The notes: generated by a model from the letters alone, not told the origin. A DNA stretch of 18,584 bases from an uncultured Alphaproteobacteria bacterium (GCA_937895955.1 CALAZI010000139.1:1-18584), one strand, 5' to 3'. Shown: positions 8,416 through 16,372, counted from the stretch's first letter. Made by a program: numbers and translations.

Positions 8416-9204
8416 GTGACAAAAGACAAACCGGCGACGAACGCCGAACAGCTCGCTTCCGCCGCCTACCGCCTGGCGGCGCTCGATCAGGATTTTCTGC
8501 TCAGCGACGGTTTGCGCGGCGTCCGCTTCCTGCTTGAATATGAAAAGGCCGAGCAGACGCTGCGCGCCTGGGGCGTCCTGTCGACGATCGTCGTCTTCGG
8601 CTCGGCGCGGATCGCTGAAAACGGCAAGGGCGAACATGCGCGCTGGTACGCAGAGGCGCGCGAATTTGCGCGCATCGCATCCGAACGCGGCGGCGCGAAG
8701 GACAAAAATCACGATGGAACGCGCCGCAACGTCATCACGACAGGCGGCGGCGGCGGCGTGATGGAGGCGGCCAATCGCGGCGCGCATGACGTCGGCGCGC
8801 CGTCGATCGGCTTCAACATCCGCCTGCCATTCGAACAGGAACCGAACCGGTATTCGACGCCGGACCTGACGTTCCAGTTTCATTATTTCGCCATGCGCAA
8901 AATGCATTTCGCGATGCGCGCCAAGGCGCTCGCGATTTTTCCGGGCGGCTTCGGCACGCTCGACGAACTCTTCGAACTCTTGACGCTCATCCAGACCGGC
9001 AAGGGCGAAAAAATCCCCGTCGTGCTGTTTGACGAGGACTATTGGCGCGCCGCGATCAATTTCGAACATTTCGCCGATCACGGCACGATCAGCCGCAGCG
9101 ACCTTGATTATTTCCAGTTCGCCCGAACGCCTGAGGACGCTTGGGCGAAGCTCCTCGCTGCCGGTCTTCAGTGCGGCAATGGACCGGCGGCTGGACCGAA
9201 ATGA
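8416..9204 (+). CDS. LOG-family protein (Rossmann-fold nucleotide phosphoribohydrolase-like)
   Basis: The 262-residue product contains the two LOG hallmarks: a Gly-rich GGGGGVMEAANRGA (110-123) and PGGFGTLDE (176-184), which in characterised members form the active site that releases a base from nucleoside 5'-monophosphates. It has a longer N-terminal helical region (1-55) than plant-type LOG proteins, as seen in larger bacterial members of the family. Cytokinin production should not be assumed; many bacterial members act on ordinary nucleotides or are uncharacterised. The start is GTG, with GAAGGGA about 11 bases upstream; no ATG lies nearby in frame. The stop overlaps the next gene as ATGA, making it the first of a three-gene coupled set. 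Confidence 0.87.
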   Translation: MTKDKPATNAEQLASAAYRLAALDQDFLLSDGLRGVRFLLEYEKAEQTLRAWGVLSTIVVFGSARIAENGKGEHARWYAEAREFARIASERGGAKDKNHDGTRRNVITTGGGGGVMEAANRGAHDVGAPSIGFNIRLPFEQEPNRYSTPDLTFQFHYFAMRKMHFAMRAKALAIFPGGFGTLDELFELLTLIQTGKGEKIPVVLFDEDYWRAAINFEHFADHGTISRSDLDYFQFARTPEDAWAKLLAAGLQCGNGPAAGPK

Positions 9205-9584
9205 AGGCGAAAAAGAACAAACGCGCCATCACCTTCGATGAGATCAAGGCGATCGCCGAGTCCCTCGCCCTGCCCGGCGTCACGCAAGCGTCGTCATGGG
9301 GCCAGCCCTGCCTGAAAGTGAACGGAAAAATCTGGTTCTTCTGGAGTCCGTCAGAAGAAGCCCCTGTATTCAAGGTGTCGTTCGACGAACGCGACATGCT
9401 TGTCGAGGCCGATCCCGACACGTTCTTTTTCACGCCGCATTACAAGGCGCATAAGCTCATATTGGCGCGTCCGGATCGCATCGACCGCGAATGGATCCGG
9501 GCGAACCTCATACGCACCTGGCGCGAACTCGCGCCGAAGCGCGCGGTCAGGGAATTTGATGAAAAAAACGGGATGAAGGCATGA
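9201..9584 (+). CDS. MmcQ/YjbR-family protein (DUF419-like fold)
   Basis: The 127-residue product matches the small MmcQ/YjbR family. The pattern is an N-terminal helix (FDEIKAIAESLALPGV), SSWGQPCLKVNGKIWFF (32-48), FKVSFDERD, and a C-terminal helix with WIRANLIRTWRELAPKR. YjbR adopts a CyaY-like fold and has been proposed to bind DNA, but no enzymatic role is established. I chose the ATG at 9201 because it overlaps the LOG stop (ATGA); the frame extends upstream inside the LOG gene without family character. Its own stop overlaps the next start, so all three genes are likely translated from one message. Confidence 0.85.
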   Translation: MKAKKNKRAITFDEIKAIAESLALPGVTQASSWGQPCLKVNGKIWFFWSPSEEAPVFKVSFDERDMLVEADPDTFFFTPHYKAHKLILARPDRIDREWIRANLIRTWRELAPKRAVREFDEKNGMKA

Positions 9585-10300
9585 CCACGATCGTCTCCAT
9601 GTGGTCGGGGCCGCGCAACATCTCGACGACGATGATGCGCTCCTTCGCCGCGCGCAACGATGCGCTGGCGATCGACGAGCCGTTTTACGCGACCTATCTC
9701 GCCGCGAGCGGCGCTGAGCACCCCTATCGGCGCGAAACGCTCGACGACTATCCGAACGAATTCGACGGCGTCATCGACTGGATTGCGGGCGAGACTGAAA
9801 AACCGATCCTGTTCCTGAAACACATCGCCTATCATCTCAGCAGCGATCAGGATTTCGCCTTCCTGGAACGCTGGCGGAATTTTCTTCTCATTCGCGATCC
9901 GCGCGCCATGGTCGCGTCGTTCACGAATAAATATGACGATGCGGCGCCGATCATCAGGAGTTATGAAATCGAACTGAGGATGTTCGAGCATTTGAGCGCG
10001 CGCGGCCTTGCCTGCCCGATCGTCGACGCCGCCGACATGCTGAAAGCGCCGGAAGCTATGCTGAAGGCGCTCTGCCGGGCGCTCGATATCGCCTTCGACC
10101 CGGCGATGCTCGCCTGGAAAAAAGGGCCAAAGCCGGAAGACGGTCCGTGGGCGGCGCACTGGTATGACGCGGTCTGGGAATCGACCGGCTTCAAGCCTTA
10201 TGTGGAAAAAACGCCGATGCTCGACAAGGACTTGGAAGCGATCGCGGCGGCGGCGGCGGCGGCCTATCGCCGGCTCTATGATGAGCGGCTCACCGCCTAG
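9581..10300 (+). CDS. Sulfotransferase-like P-loop protein (aminotransferase-associated type)
   Basis: The 239-residue product has a sulfotransferase-type nucleotide loop SGPRNIST (9-16), preceded by a beta strand, and an IRDPRAMVASF block (104-114) resembling the 3'-phosphate-binding element of PAPS-dependent enzymes. A third conserved block lies at 187-204 (DGPWAAHWYD, ending in STGF). From memory this block also occurs in the N-terminal half of plant branched-chain-aminotransferase-like proteins, which is why bacterial homologues are sometimes misnamed as aminotransferases. No PLP site is present here. A run of seven alanines (222-228), encoded by GGC/GCG repeats, lies near the C-terminus. 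It starts at an ATGA overlap with the MmcQ gene. True PAPS use is unproven; it may bind another phosphorylated ligand. Confidence 0.78.
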   Translation: MTTIVSMWSGPRNISTTMMRSFAARNDALAIDEPFYATYLAASGAEHPYRRETLDDYPNEFDGVIDWIAGETEKPILFLKHIAYHLSSDQDFAFLERWRNFLLIRDPRAMVASFTNKYDDAAPIIRSYEIELRMFEHLSARGLACPIVDAADMLKAPEAMLKALCRALDIAFDPAMLAWKKGPKPEDGPWAAHWYDAVWESTGFKPYVEKTPMLDKDLEAIAAAAAAAYRRLYDERLTA

Positions 10301-10452
10301 CGCGATGCGCGACGGCAACATCACCTGACAATCGCCCTTATGGGCGCCAATTGCGCTTTCAGCCCTCGCAAAGCCCAGTAGATTGCGCGTCAGATCCGGC
10401 GGCCCGATGGGCGGCCGCAATCGGTGTGGGACATCTTCAAGGGAAATAAAAA

Positions 10453-12684
10453 ATGGCTCAGAACCATACGTTTACGCGCCTGACCTGCGGCTTCGCGGCG
10501 GCGCTGTCGGGCGCATCGGCGCTCGCAATCGCAACCGCCGCGCCGGCGGTGGCGCAGGATGCGCGCGCCGGCCTCGATGAAATCACGGTGACCGCGCAGC
10601 GACGCGAGGAAAACCAGCAGGACGTGCCGATCTCGATTACGACCCTGCCGGAAGATCGCCTCGCCGCGATCCTCGCCGGCGCTGAGGACATTCGCGCGCT
10701 GGCGACGCGCGTGCCCGGCCTTTACGCCGAATCCTCGAACGGGCGCATCGCGCCGCGCTTTTACATCCGCGGCCTCGGCAACACCGATTTCGACCTCGCC
10801 GCGTCACAGCCCGTATCGATCATTATGGACGAAGTCGTGATGGAGAACGTCACGCTGAAGTCCTTCCCGCTCTTTGACATCGCGGCCGTCGAAGTGCTGC
10901 GCGGACCGCAGGGAACGCTGTTCGGCCGCAACACGCCGGCCGGCATCGTGAAATTCGACACGGTGAAACCGAGCGACGAGCAGAACGGATACCTCTCCGC
11001 CAGCTACGGCACCTACAACACCGCGCGCGTTGAAGGCGCGATCGGCGGACCGTTGACCGACAGCCTCTTCTATCGCGCATCGATGCTGTATCAGCGACGC
11101 AGCGATTGGATCGACAATGGCGGCGTCATCCAGAACGGTTTCAACCAGATCGACGACGCCTTTGGCGGCTTTGAAGATATCGCCGGCCGTTTCCAGCTTG
11201 AATGGGCGCCAGGCGAGAATTTCTCGACGCTGCTCAATTTCCACGGCCGCAGCCTCGACGGCACATCCGAATTGTTCCGCGCGAACATTTTCACCGCCGG
11301 CAGCAACGAGCTTAACGGCAATTTCGATCGCGATGTCGTGTGGTATGACGAAGGCGGCGGCAACAAGCAGCACTACAACAATTACGGCGGCTCGGCGAAG
11401 ATCGAAATCGGCCTCGGCACGGTGACGCTCACTTCGATCAGCGCCTACGAGACCGTCAACGGCAAGAGCCGCGGCGACATCGACGGCGGTTCGGGGGCCG
11501 CATTCCTGCCGAACGGATCTTTCCCGGGCGTCATCCCCTTCAATTCAGACACGCAGGACTCGATCGACGATCTCGATCAGTTCACGCAGGAACTGCGCTT
11601 CGCCAGCGATTATGACGGCGTCTTCAACTGGCAGGCCGGGTTCTTCTACTTCGACAGCGACCTGACAATCACGACAAACCCGTTTTTCGTGTCGGCATCG
11701 ACAGTGCGCCACGACAACCAGAGCTGGGCGCTCTTCGCGCAAGGAAGCTACGCTCTTTCAGAGCGCGTAACCTTCACCGGCGGCGTTCGCTATACGGAGG
11801 ACGACAAGGACTTCACGGCTTTGGCTTCGCCTCTGGCCGTGGCTGATGTCTCCGTGTCGGACGAGAAAATCAGCTGGGACGTCGCATTGACCCTGGCGGC
11901 GAGCGACAATGTCAATTTCTACGGCCGCGTCGCGCGCGGCTTCCGGGCGCCGACCATTCAGGGCCGCGATGTCGCGTTCTTCGGATCCCCAACGATCGCG
12001 ACCTCGGAAACAATTCTTTCCTATGAGGCCGGCATCAAGTCGGAACTCTTCAACAACCGCATGCGCTTCAACGCGGCCGGCTTCATCTACGACGCCAACG
12101 ATCTCCAGTTCTCGGCGATCGGCGGTCTCGGAAACTTCAATCAGCTCGTCAACGCGGACGGAGAGGCGTGGGGCTTTGAAGCGGATGTCGAATGGCTGAT
12201 GTCGGATAATTTCCTCATCACCGGCGGCCTCAGCTACAATGACACCGAGATCACCGAACCTGGGCTCGCGGTCGCCGCTTGCGGAGGCGGCTGCACGGTA
12301 ACCGATCCGGTTGACGGCCTTGGCAACGCGCTCATCACCGGCAACCCGTTCCCGCAAGCGCCGAAATGGACCTGGAACGTCACCGCGCGCCTGTCGCTTC
12401 CCGTCGGCGGAAACGGCAACGAGCTCTACGCCTTCACCGACTGGGCCGGTCAGGGCAAGACCAACCTCTTCCTTTACGAGTCGGCGGAGTTCAACACGAG
12501 CGGCAATGTCGAAGGCGGCCTCCGCCTCGGCTATCTCTGTCATGACGGCAAGGTCGATCTCGCGCTCTTCGCCCGCAACATTCTCGATGCGGAAAACGTC
12601 AAAGGCGCGATCGACTTCAACAACCTCACCGGCTTCGTCAACGAGCCGCGCATTTTCGGCGTTTCCGCCACGCTGAATTTCTAA
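10453..12684 (+). CDS. TonB-dependent outer-membrane receptor
   Basis: A 743-residue beta-barrel transporter powered through TonB-ExbBD, importing an unknown substrate such as a ferric siderophore, vitamin B12, glycan or peptide. It has a signal peptide (1-34, cleavage likely after AVA), a TonB-box-like DEITVTAQ (42-49), and a plug domain (about 55-175) with RFYIRGLG and VEVLRGPQGTLFGRNTPAG. About 22 barrel strands follow, and the protein ends in VSATLNF with the terminal aromatic residue expected for BAM insertion. The start is ATG after AAGGGAAAT. It stands as a single transcription unit, 152 bases after the previous gene and followed by a strong terminator. No transport, siderophore or glycan-degradation genes lie beside it, so the substrate cannot be guessed from context. 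Confidence 0.95.
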   Translation: MAQNHTFTRLTCGFAAALSGASALAIATAAPAVAQDARAGLDEITVTAQRREENQQDVPISITTLPEDRLAAILAGAEDIRALATRVPGLYAESSNGRIAPRFYIRGLGNTDFDLAASQPVSIIMDEVVMENVTLKSFPLFDIAAVEVLRGPQGTLFGRNTPAGIVKFDTVKPSDEQNGYLSASYGTYNTARVEGAIGGPLTDSLFYRASMLYQRRSDWIDNGGVIQNGFNQIDDAFGGFEDIAGRFQLEWAPGENFSTLLNFHGRSLDGTSELFRANIFTAGSNELNGNFDRDVVWYDEGGGNKQHYNNYGGSAKIEIGLGTVTLTSISAYETVNGKSRGDIDGGSGAAFLPNGSFPGVIPFNSDTQDSIDDLDQFTQELRFASDYDGVFNWQAGFFYFDSDLTITTNPFFVSASTVRHDNQSWALFAQGSYALSERVTFTGGVRYTEDDKDFTALASPLAVADVSVSDEKISWDVALTLAASDNVNFYGRVARGFRAPTIQGRDVAFFGSPTIATSETILSYEAGIKSELFNNRMRFNAAGFIYDANDLQFSAIGGLGNFNQLVNADGEAWGFEADVEWLMSDNFLITGGLSYNDTEITEPGLAVAACGGGCTVTDPVDGLGNALITGNPFPQAPKWTWNVTARLSLPVGGNGNELYAFTDWAGQGKTNLFLYESAEFNTSGNVEGGLRLGYLCHDGKVDLALFARNILDAENVKGAIDFNNLTGFVNEPRIFGVSATLNF

Positions 12685-12710
12685 TTCGTTAACTGCGGTT
12701 AACCGAAGAT

Positions 12711-12742
12711 AAGCCCTGCAGCAGCGCCTGCAGGGCTTTTTT
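12711..12742 (+). terminator. Rho-independent terminator of the TonB-receptor gene
   Basis: A perfect 11-base-pair stem (AAGCCCTGCAG at 12711-12721 with CTGCAGGGCTT at 12728-12738) closes a six-base loop. With the last two stem bases it gives a run of six T. It begins 26 bases after the receptor stop codon, the expected place for an intrinsic terminator. Confidence 0.93.
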
Positions 12743-12841
12743 GTTGCTTCGCCAAGGGTTGCGTCTGTACTTAACGTATTAGGAAATCTTCATCGCAAAT
12801 GATCGGCGCCCCGGCGCGTTCAAGAGGGCCGCAACAGCCTC

Positions 12842-14302
12842 ATGGTTTTCAGCTCCTATCCATTTCTGTTGATTTTTCTGCCGCTGACCCTGTTCGGGTT
12901 CGTCGCCCTGCGCGCGGCCGGCTTGCGTCGCACATCCGTTACGTTCCTTCTTATCGCTTCATTCGCGTTTTACGGCGTCTGGAGCGTCGAACATCTGAAA
13001 CTTTTGCTTTTTTCGATCGTCGTGAATTACGGCTGCGGCCGTTATGCATCCTCCGATGCGCCGGATAATTTACGCCGCCTAGCAACCGCGGCAGGCGTTT
13101 TGTTTAATCTCGGACTGATCTTCTGGTTCAAATATCTCGATTTCGCCGGATCGAACCTCGCCGCGCTGATCGGCGCCGACTGGACGGTGAAGAATATCAT
13201 CTTGCCGCTCGGCATTTCATTTTTCACCTTCCAGCAGATCGCCTATCTCGTCGATTGCTACACGACAAAGGATGGCGAAAAGAGCATTCGCGACTACGCG
13301 CTCTTTGTTTCCTTCTTTCCTCAATTGATCGCCGGCCCGATCGTCCATCATCGATTTACGCGCCCTCAATATGCGAGCCTCGCGGTCAATCCCGTCGCGG
13401 CCGACTATGCGCCTTACGGCGTCATGATTTTCGCCATGGGACTGGCGAAAAAGACGCTCATCGCCGATATGATCGCCGGCTCCATTGATCCGATCTGGGC
13501 GTCCGCCGCAGCCGGGGATCCGATCGGTTCAGCCGCCGCCTGGACGGCGATGATCGGCTACACGCTGCAAATCTATTTCGACTTTTCCGGCTATTGCGAC
13601 ATGGCGATCGGACTAGGGCTCATGTTCGGCGTCAGACTGCCGATCAATTTCAATTCGCCCTACAAATCGAAATCTATCATCGAATTCTGGCGGCGCTGGC
13701 ATATGACGCTGTCCGCCTTTCTGCGCGATTATGTCTACATCCCGCTCGGCGGCAATCGCGGCGGAGAATTCTTCAGGCTGCGCAACATCTTTCTGACTAT
13801 GCTGATCGGCGGCGTCTGGCACGGCGCGGCGTGGACATTCGTCATCTGGGGCGCCATTCACGCTGCGCTCATAACCGCCAATCACGCAGCGCGCCTGTGG
13901 CTGCCGCAACTCGATAGCATGAACGGGGCGATTGCGATCGCCGTCAAACGCGCCGCGCTTCTCGGCGCTGTGATGATCGCATGGGTCTATTTCCGCGCTG
14001 ACGGCGTTGCTGCGGCGCATGCCGTTATCGGCGGCCTTTTCGCGAGTTCCGGAGATATCGATTTGCAGCCTGAAATCGTCCTCTTGATGATCGTCGGATC
14101 TCTGATCGCTCTCTTTGCGCCGAACAGCCTTGAGGTCACCGGCTATCTTGAAAAGTCGAGCGACTGGAAATCAGCCGACGACGAAACTCGCGCGCCGTTC
14201 TTTCGTCCGACGCCTGTCGGCGCGGTTTTCACGGCCGCTCTCCTCGCCGCCGGCTTTATCGCCGCCTGGCGCCCCGCCGTCTTCATCTACTTCAACTTCT
14301 GA
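12842..14302 (+). CDS. MBOAT-family membrane O-acyltransferase (AlgI/PatA-like)
   Basis: A 486-residue polytopic protein that, by family, transfers acyl groups (usually acetyl) across the inner membrane for modification of exported polysaccharide, peptidoglycan or other envelope molecules. Family marks include LPLGISFFTFQQIAYLVD (121-138), FFPQLIAGPIV (158-168), FDFSGYCDMAIGLGLMFG (246-263), FWRRWHMTLSAFLRDYVYIPLGG (282-304), and the likely catalytic His327 in GGVWHGAAW. About 11-12 hydrophobic segments are present. The start is ATG; the nearest purine-rich tract (AGAGGG) is rather far upstream. The SGNH-like partner follows after six bases, the usual arrangement. The acceptor is unknown because no polysaccharide synthesis genes are in view. 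Confidence 0.92.
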   Translation: MVFSSYPFLLIFLPLTLFGFVALRAAGLRRTSVTFLLIASFAFYGVWSVEHLKLLLFSIVVNYGCGRYASSDAPDNLRRLATAAGVLFNLGLIFWFKYLDFAGSNLAALIGADWTVKNIILPLGISFFTFQQIAYLVDCYTTKDGEKSIRDYALFVSFFPQLIAGPIVHHRFTRPQYASLAVNPVAADYAPYGVMIFAMGLAKKTLIADMIAGSIDPIWASAAAGDPIGSAAAWTAMIGYTLQIYFDFSGYCDMAIGLGLMFGVRLPINFNSPYKSKSIIEFWRRWHMTLSAFLRDYVYIPLGGNRGGEFFRLRNIFLTMLIGGVWHGAAWTFVIWGAIHAALITANHAARLWLPQLDSMNGAIAIAVKRAALLGAVMIAWVYFRADGVAAAHAVIGGLFASSGDIDLQPEIVLLMIVGSLIALFAPNSLEVTGYLEKSSDWKSADDETRAPFFRPTPVGAVFTAALLAAGFIAAWRPAVFIYFNF

Positions 14303-14308
14303 TTCGCT

Positions 14309-15355
14309 ATGGGCAATTCAATATCGTCATTCTCATTTCTTCGAATATTCGCGTTGACATTCGCCGCGATCATTATCGGCGTCATCTTCTTGCCGAACAG
14401 CCGCTATTACCGATGGCAAACGCTTGAAACCGATTCGCATCGAAAGGCGGATTGGGTGTTCGAGCGTCTTCACTATGACGACTATCCTATCGATGTCGCC
14501 ATGATCGGCACGTCCAGGCTTGCTGGCGGCATTTCCGGGCCCGATCTTGAGGCGGGCTATTGCCGGCTGACAGGCCGCACTATTCGTGTGGCGAATCTCA
14601 GCCTTCCTGCGACCGGACGCAGTCTTCAATATGTCGTCATGAAAGAGCTGGCGAAGACGAAAAAGCCTCAACTCACGCTCATCGAAATCAACGAAATGGA
14701 ATCGCGCATACAGCATGTCGGATTCAAAAAAGTGGCGGACGTGAGCGATTTTGTCACAGCCCCGCTTTTCATAAATCTCAATTATCCGCGGGATCTCGCC
14801 AATCTTCCCGGCCGCCAGGTGAAGATGTTCTTCGACACGATCTTGAAACGTCCGAATGTGCGCCCGGAATTCGATCCCGCCGCTTATGCCGGACACGACC
14901 TCGACAATACGCGCGAAGTCACGCTGATAAACGGGTCGATAGAATCGCGAATGATCGTCATGCCGATTGACGAGCTTGAACGCGGACATAGAAGGCGCCA
15001 TTCGCCGCGGTCAAAAATGCACCTGCGATCATATCTGAAACCCTTGGAATACAGGGCGTCCCGAATCTATCTGCGCAGAATGGAAGCTATCGCCGAAACC
15101 TGGGGAGGCGACACCGCTTATTTGTTTGTGCCGGCCTATAAGGAGCCGAAAATTTCTCCTGAACTTTTGTCGGATTTGGGGATCGACGACCCGATTATCG
15201 ATATTGGCGGAGACATCGCCTTCGAACCCGAAAAATGGCGCGATGAAACGCATGTCAATACGGTCGGCGCCATGGAGCAGACGCAAAAGCTTGTCGAATT
15301 GCTCGCCAAATCTCATCCGACGCTCGGCGAAGACGGTTGCGCGCGCGACAATTAA
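14309..15355 (+). CDS. SGNH-like periplasmic protein, probable partner of the MBOAT acyltransferase
   Basis: A 348-residue protein with one N-terminal membrane anchor (about 11-29) and a periplasmic domain. Near the start of that domain, AMIGTSRLAGGIS (64-76) sits where SGNH hydrolases carry the GDS/GSS nucleophile block, making Ser69 the candidate nucleophile. Near the end, DETHVNTVG (312-320) matches the D-x-x-H block, giving Asp312 and His315. This architecture and the six-base gap after the MBOAT gene fit an AlgJ/AlgX- or PatB-like acetyl acceptor/transfer partner. Overall similarity to a named family is weak by eye, so the call rests on these two blocks and the context. There is no Shine-Dalgarno before the ATG, suggesting translational coupling. 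Hand-counted GC in several 60-base lines is about 45-50%, well below most of the window. Confidence 0.68.
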   Translation: MGNSISSFSFLRIFALTFAAIIIGVIFLPNSRYYRWQTLETDSHRKADWVFERLHYDDYPIDVAMIGTSRLAGGISGPDLEAGYCRLTGRTIRVANLSLPATGRSLQYVVMKELAKTKKPQLTLIEINEMESRIQHVGFKKVADVSDFVTAPLFINLNYPRDLANLPGRQVKMFFDTILKRPNVRPEFDPAAYAGHDLDNTREVTLINGSIESRMIVMPIDELERGHRRRHSPRSKMHLRSYLKPLEYRASRIYLRRMEAIAETWGGDTAYLFVPAYKEPKISPELLSDLGIDDPIIDIGGDIAFEPEKWRDETHVNTVGAMEQTQKLVELLAKSHPTLGEDGCARDN

Positions 15356-15486
15356 AACCCCTTGCACGACGCTTTTGTCCGCAGTTCATGTTCCTGCGCC
15401 CGCTGAGCCGGCGACAAAGCGCGCATGCGCCTCATCTCATCTTGTTAATGCCGCCGGCGCGACTAGGATGCGCTTATGGAGGCTTG

Positions 15487-15798
15487 ATGCCGCGTCACAG
15501 TTTTTCAATGCGCGTGTTTGCGGCGCGGATCGTCACGTCGCTCGTCGGCCTCGTCCTGTTCCTTTACGGCATGATCGCCGCCTTTTCGCCTCTGCCGGCC
15601 GGCGCGCCGCTCGTCATCCTTGGCGTCCTGATGATCGCGGGCGCCAATCCCGCGGCGAGACCCTATATCAGGAAGATGCGCCGACGCTGGAAGTGGTTCG
15701 ATCGCCTCGTTAGGATGGTGGGAAAGCGCGGGCCCTCCTCCGTCAGAACAGTTGAAAAGGAAACCGCGCCCGACGCCGCCGGAGACAATCGCGTATGA
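15487..15798 (+). CDS. Small membrane protein, first of a tandem paralogous pair
   Basis: A 103-residue protein with two hydrophobic segments (about residues 12-28 and 34-50) joined by a tight SPLPAG turn. A very basic, aromatic stretch (RRRWKWFDRL) and a hydrophilic tail follow. I chose the ATG at 15487 because GGAGG lies four bases upstream; the frame is open further upstream but without a comparable site. Its pattern, helix, SP-x-P-x-G turn, helix, then RR-x-W-x-WFDR, is repeated in the next gene, whose start overlaps this stop (ATGA). It loosely recalls small PGPGW or DUF454 (YbaN-like) membrane proteins, but I cannot assign a family. Function unknown. Confidence 0.7.
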   Translation: MPRHSFSMRVFAARIVTSLVGLVLFLYGMIAAFSPLPAGAPLVILGVLMIAGANPAARPYIRKMRRRWKWFDRLVRMVGKRGPSSVRTVEKETAPDAAGDNRV

Positions 15799-16100
15799 TC
15801 GTGTTCAGGATCGCCGTTTCCATCTTCGCGCTGTTGCTGATCGGATTCGGCGTGGTGCTGACGATCTCGCCGATTCCCTTCGGCATCGTTCTTGTCATTC
15901 TCGGCTTCATGCTCTTCGTTTCGGCGGCGCCGGCTGAGGTCCGCTGGCTCAGGAAACGCTGGCGCTGGTTCGATCGGATGATGCATCGCCTTGAAAAGCG
16001 CATGCCGCAATGGATCGCCAAGCGTTTGCGGGAATCCGATTACGACCATGATCATGAATGCGAGGAAGCAGAAGAGAAACGCAAGGCCGCGCGTTCCTGA
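15795..16100 (+). CDS. Small membrane protein, second of a tandem paralogous pair
   Basis: A 101-residue protein with the same plan as its upstream neighbour: two hydrophobic helices around an SPIPFG turn, then KRWRWFDRMM and EKRMP, ending in a charged tail (DHDHECEEAEE then KRKA) with a His/Asp/Glu-rich cluster that could bind metal. Its ATG overlaps the preceding stop (ATGA), with GGAG about 12 bases upstream. The shared helix-turn-helix-RWxWFDR layout suggests an old gene duplication and possibly a heterodimer. It is convergent with pdhC across 272 bases. Function unknown. Confidence 0.7.
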   Translation: MIVFRIAVSIFALLLIGFGVVLTISPIPFGIVLVILGFMLFVSAAPAEVRWLRKRWRWFDRMMHRLEKRMPQWIAKRLRESDYDHDHECEEAEEKRKAARS

Positions 16101-16264
16101 ATTCCCCTTCCCCGATTGCGCGAAATCCGCCTTTCGTTTTCGCCAAAACAGCTGCTTGAAAAGCAAAGGCGGCGTTCGCATGTCGAGAGGCGCGGCGACG
16201 CCGCAGGCTCTTTGACAAGTGAATATGTCTTCGACGGCGCAGCGCGACGGGACCCCAATTCGAT

Positions 16265-16349
16265 TTACGGATATTACGGACAATAACGCTGCAGGCCGCA
16301 TGAACGCTCGAGTCGAGCCCATGCCCGGCGCGGGGGTTTTACGGACAAT
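16265..16349. repeat. Short TTACGGA repeats in the convergent intergenic region
   Basis: TTACGGA occurs at 16265-16271, and the longer TTACGGACAAT occurs at 16274-16284 and 16339-16349, all in the same orientation, within the 272-base gap between the small membrane genes and pdhC. No protein-coding signal supports this stretch. The copies are too few and irregularly spaced for a known repeat class, and chance is possible. Confidence 0.35.
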
Positions 16350-16372
16350 GCGGAAACCTGATCGCGGGGCGA

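Noticed and set aside
7501..9081. 526-codon minus-strand open frame opposite the beta-propeller and LOG genes
   Set aside because: The plus-strand genes have clear family motifs; this frame is Arg-rich with no recognisable domain and reflects codon bias.
10236..10264. GGC/GCG triplet run in the sulfotransferase-like gene
   Set aside because: It only encodes an alanine run in a predicted helix near the C-terminus; there is no sign of phase-variable or regulatory use.
10333..10346. Hairpin CGCCC-TTAT-GGGCG after the sulfotransferase-like gene
   Set aside because: The stem is only five base pairs and no T-run follows, so it does not qualify as an intrinsic terminator.
9440..10420. 326-codon minus-strand open frame opposite the MmcQ and sulfotransferase-like genes
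   Set aside because: It covers genes with conserved motifs and overlapping starts on the plus strand; its own product shows no motif.
11758..12543. Minus-strand open frame within the TonB-receptor gene
   Set aside because: It lies opposite the barrel-coding region and is explained by GC-rich codon bias.
16128..16172. Inverted repeat CCGCCTTT / AAAGGCGG downstream of the small membrane genes
   Set aside because: The arms are eight bases with a loop of about 29 bases and no adjacent T-run; it is too weak to call a terminator.
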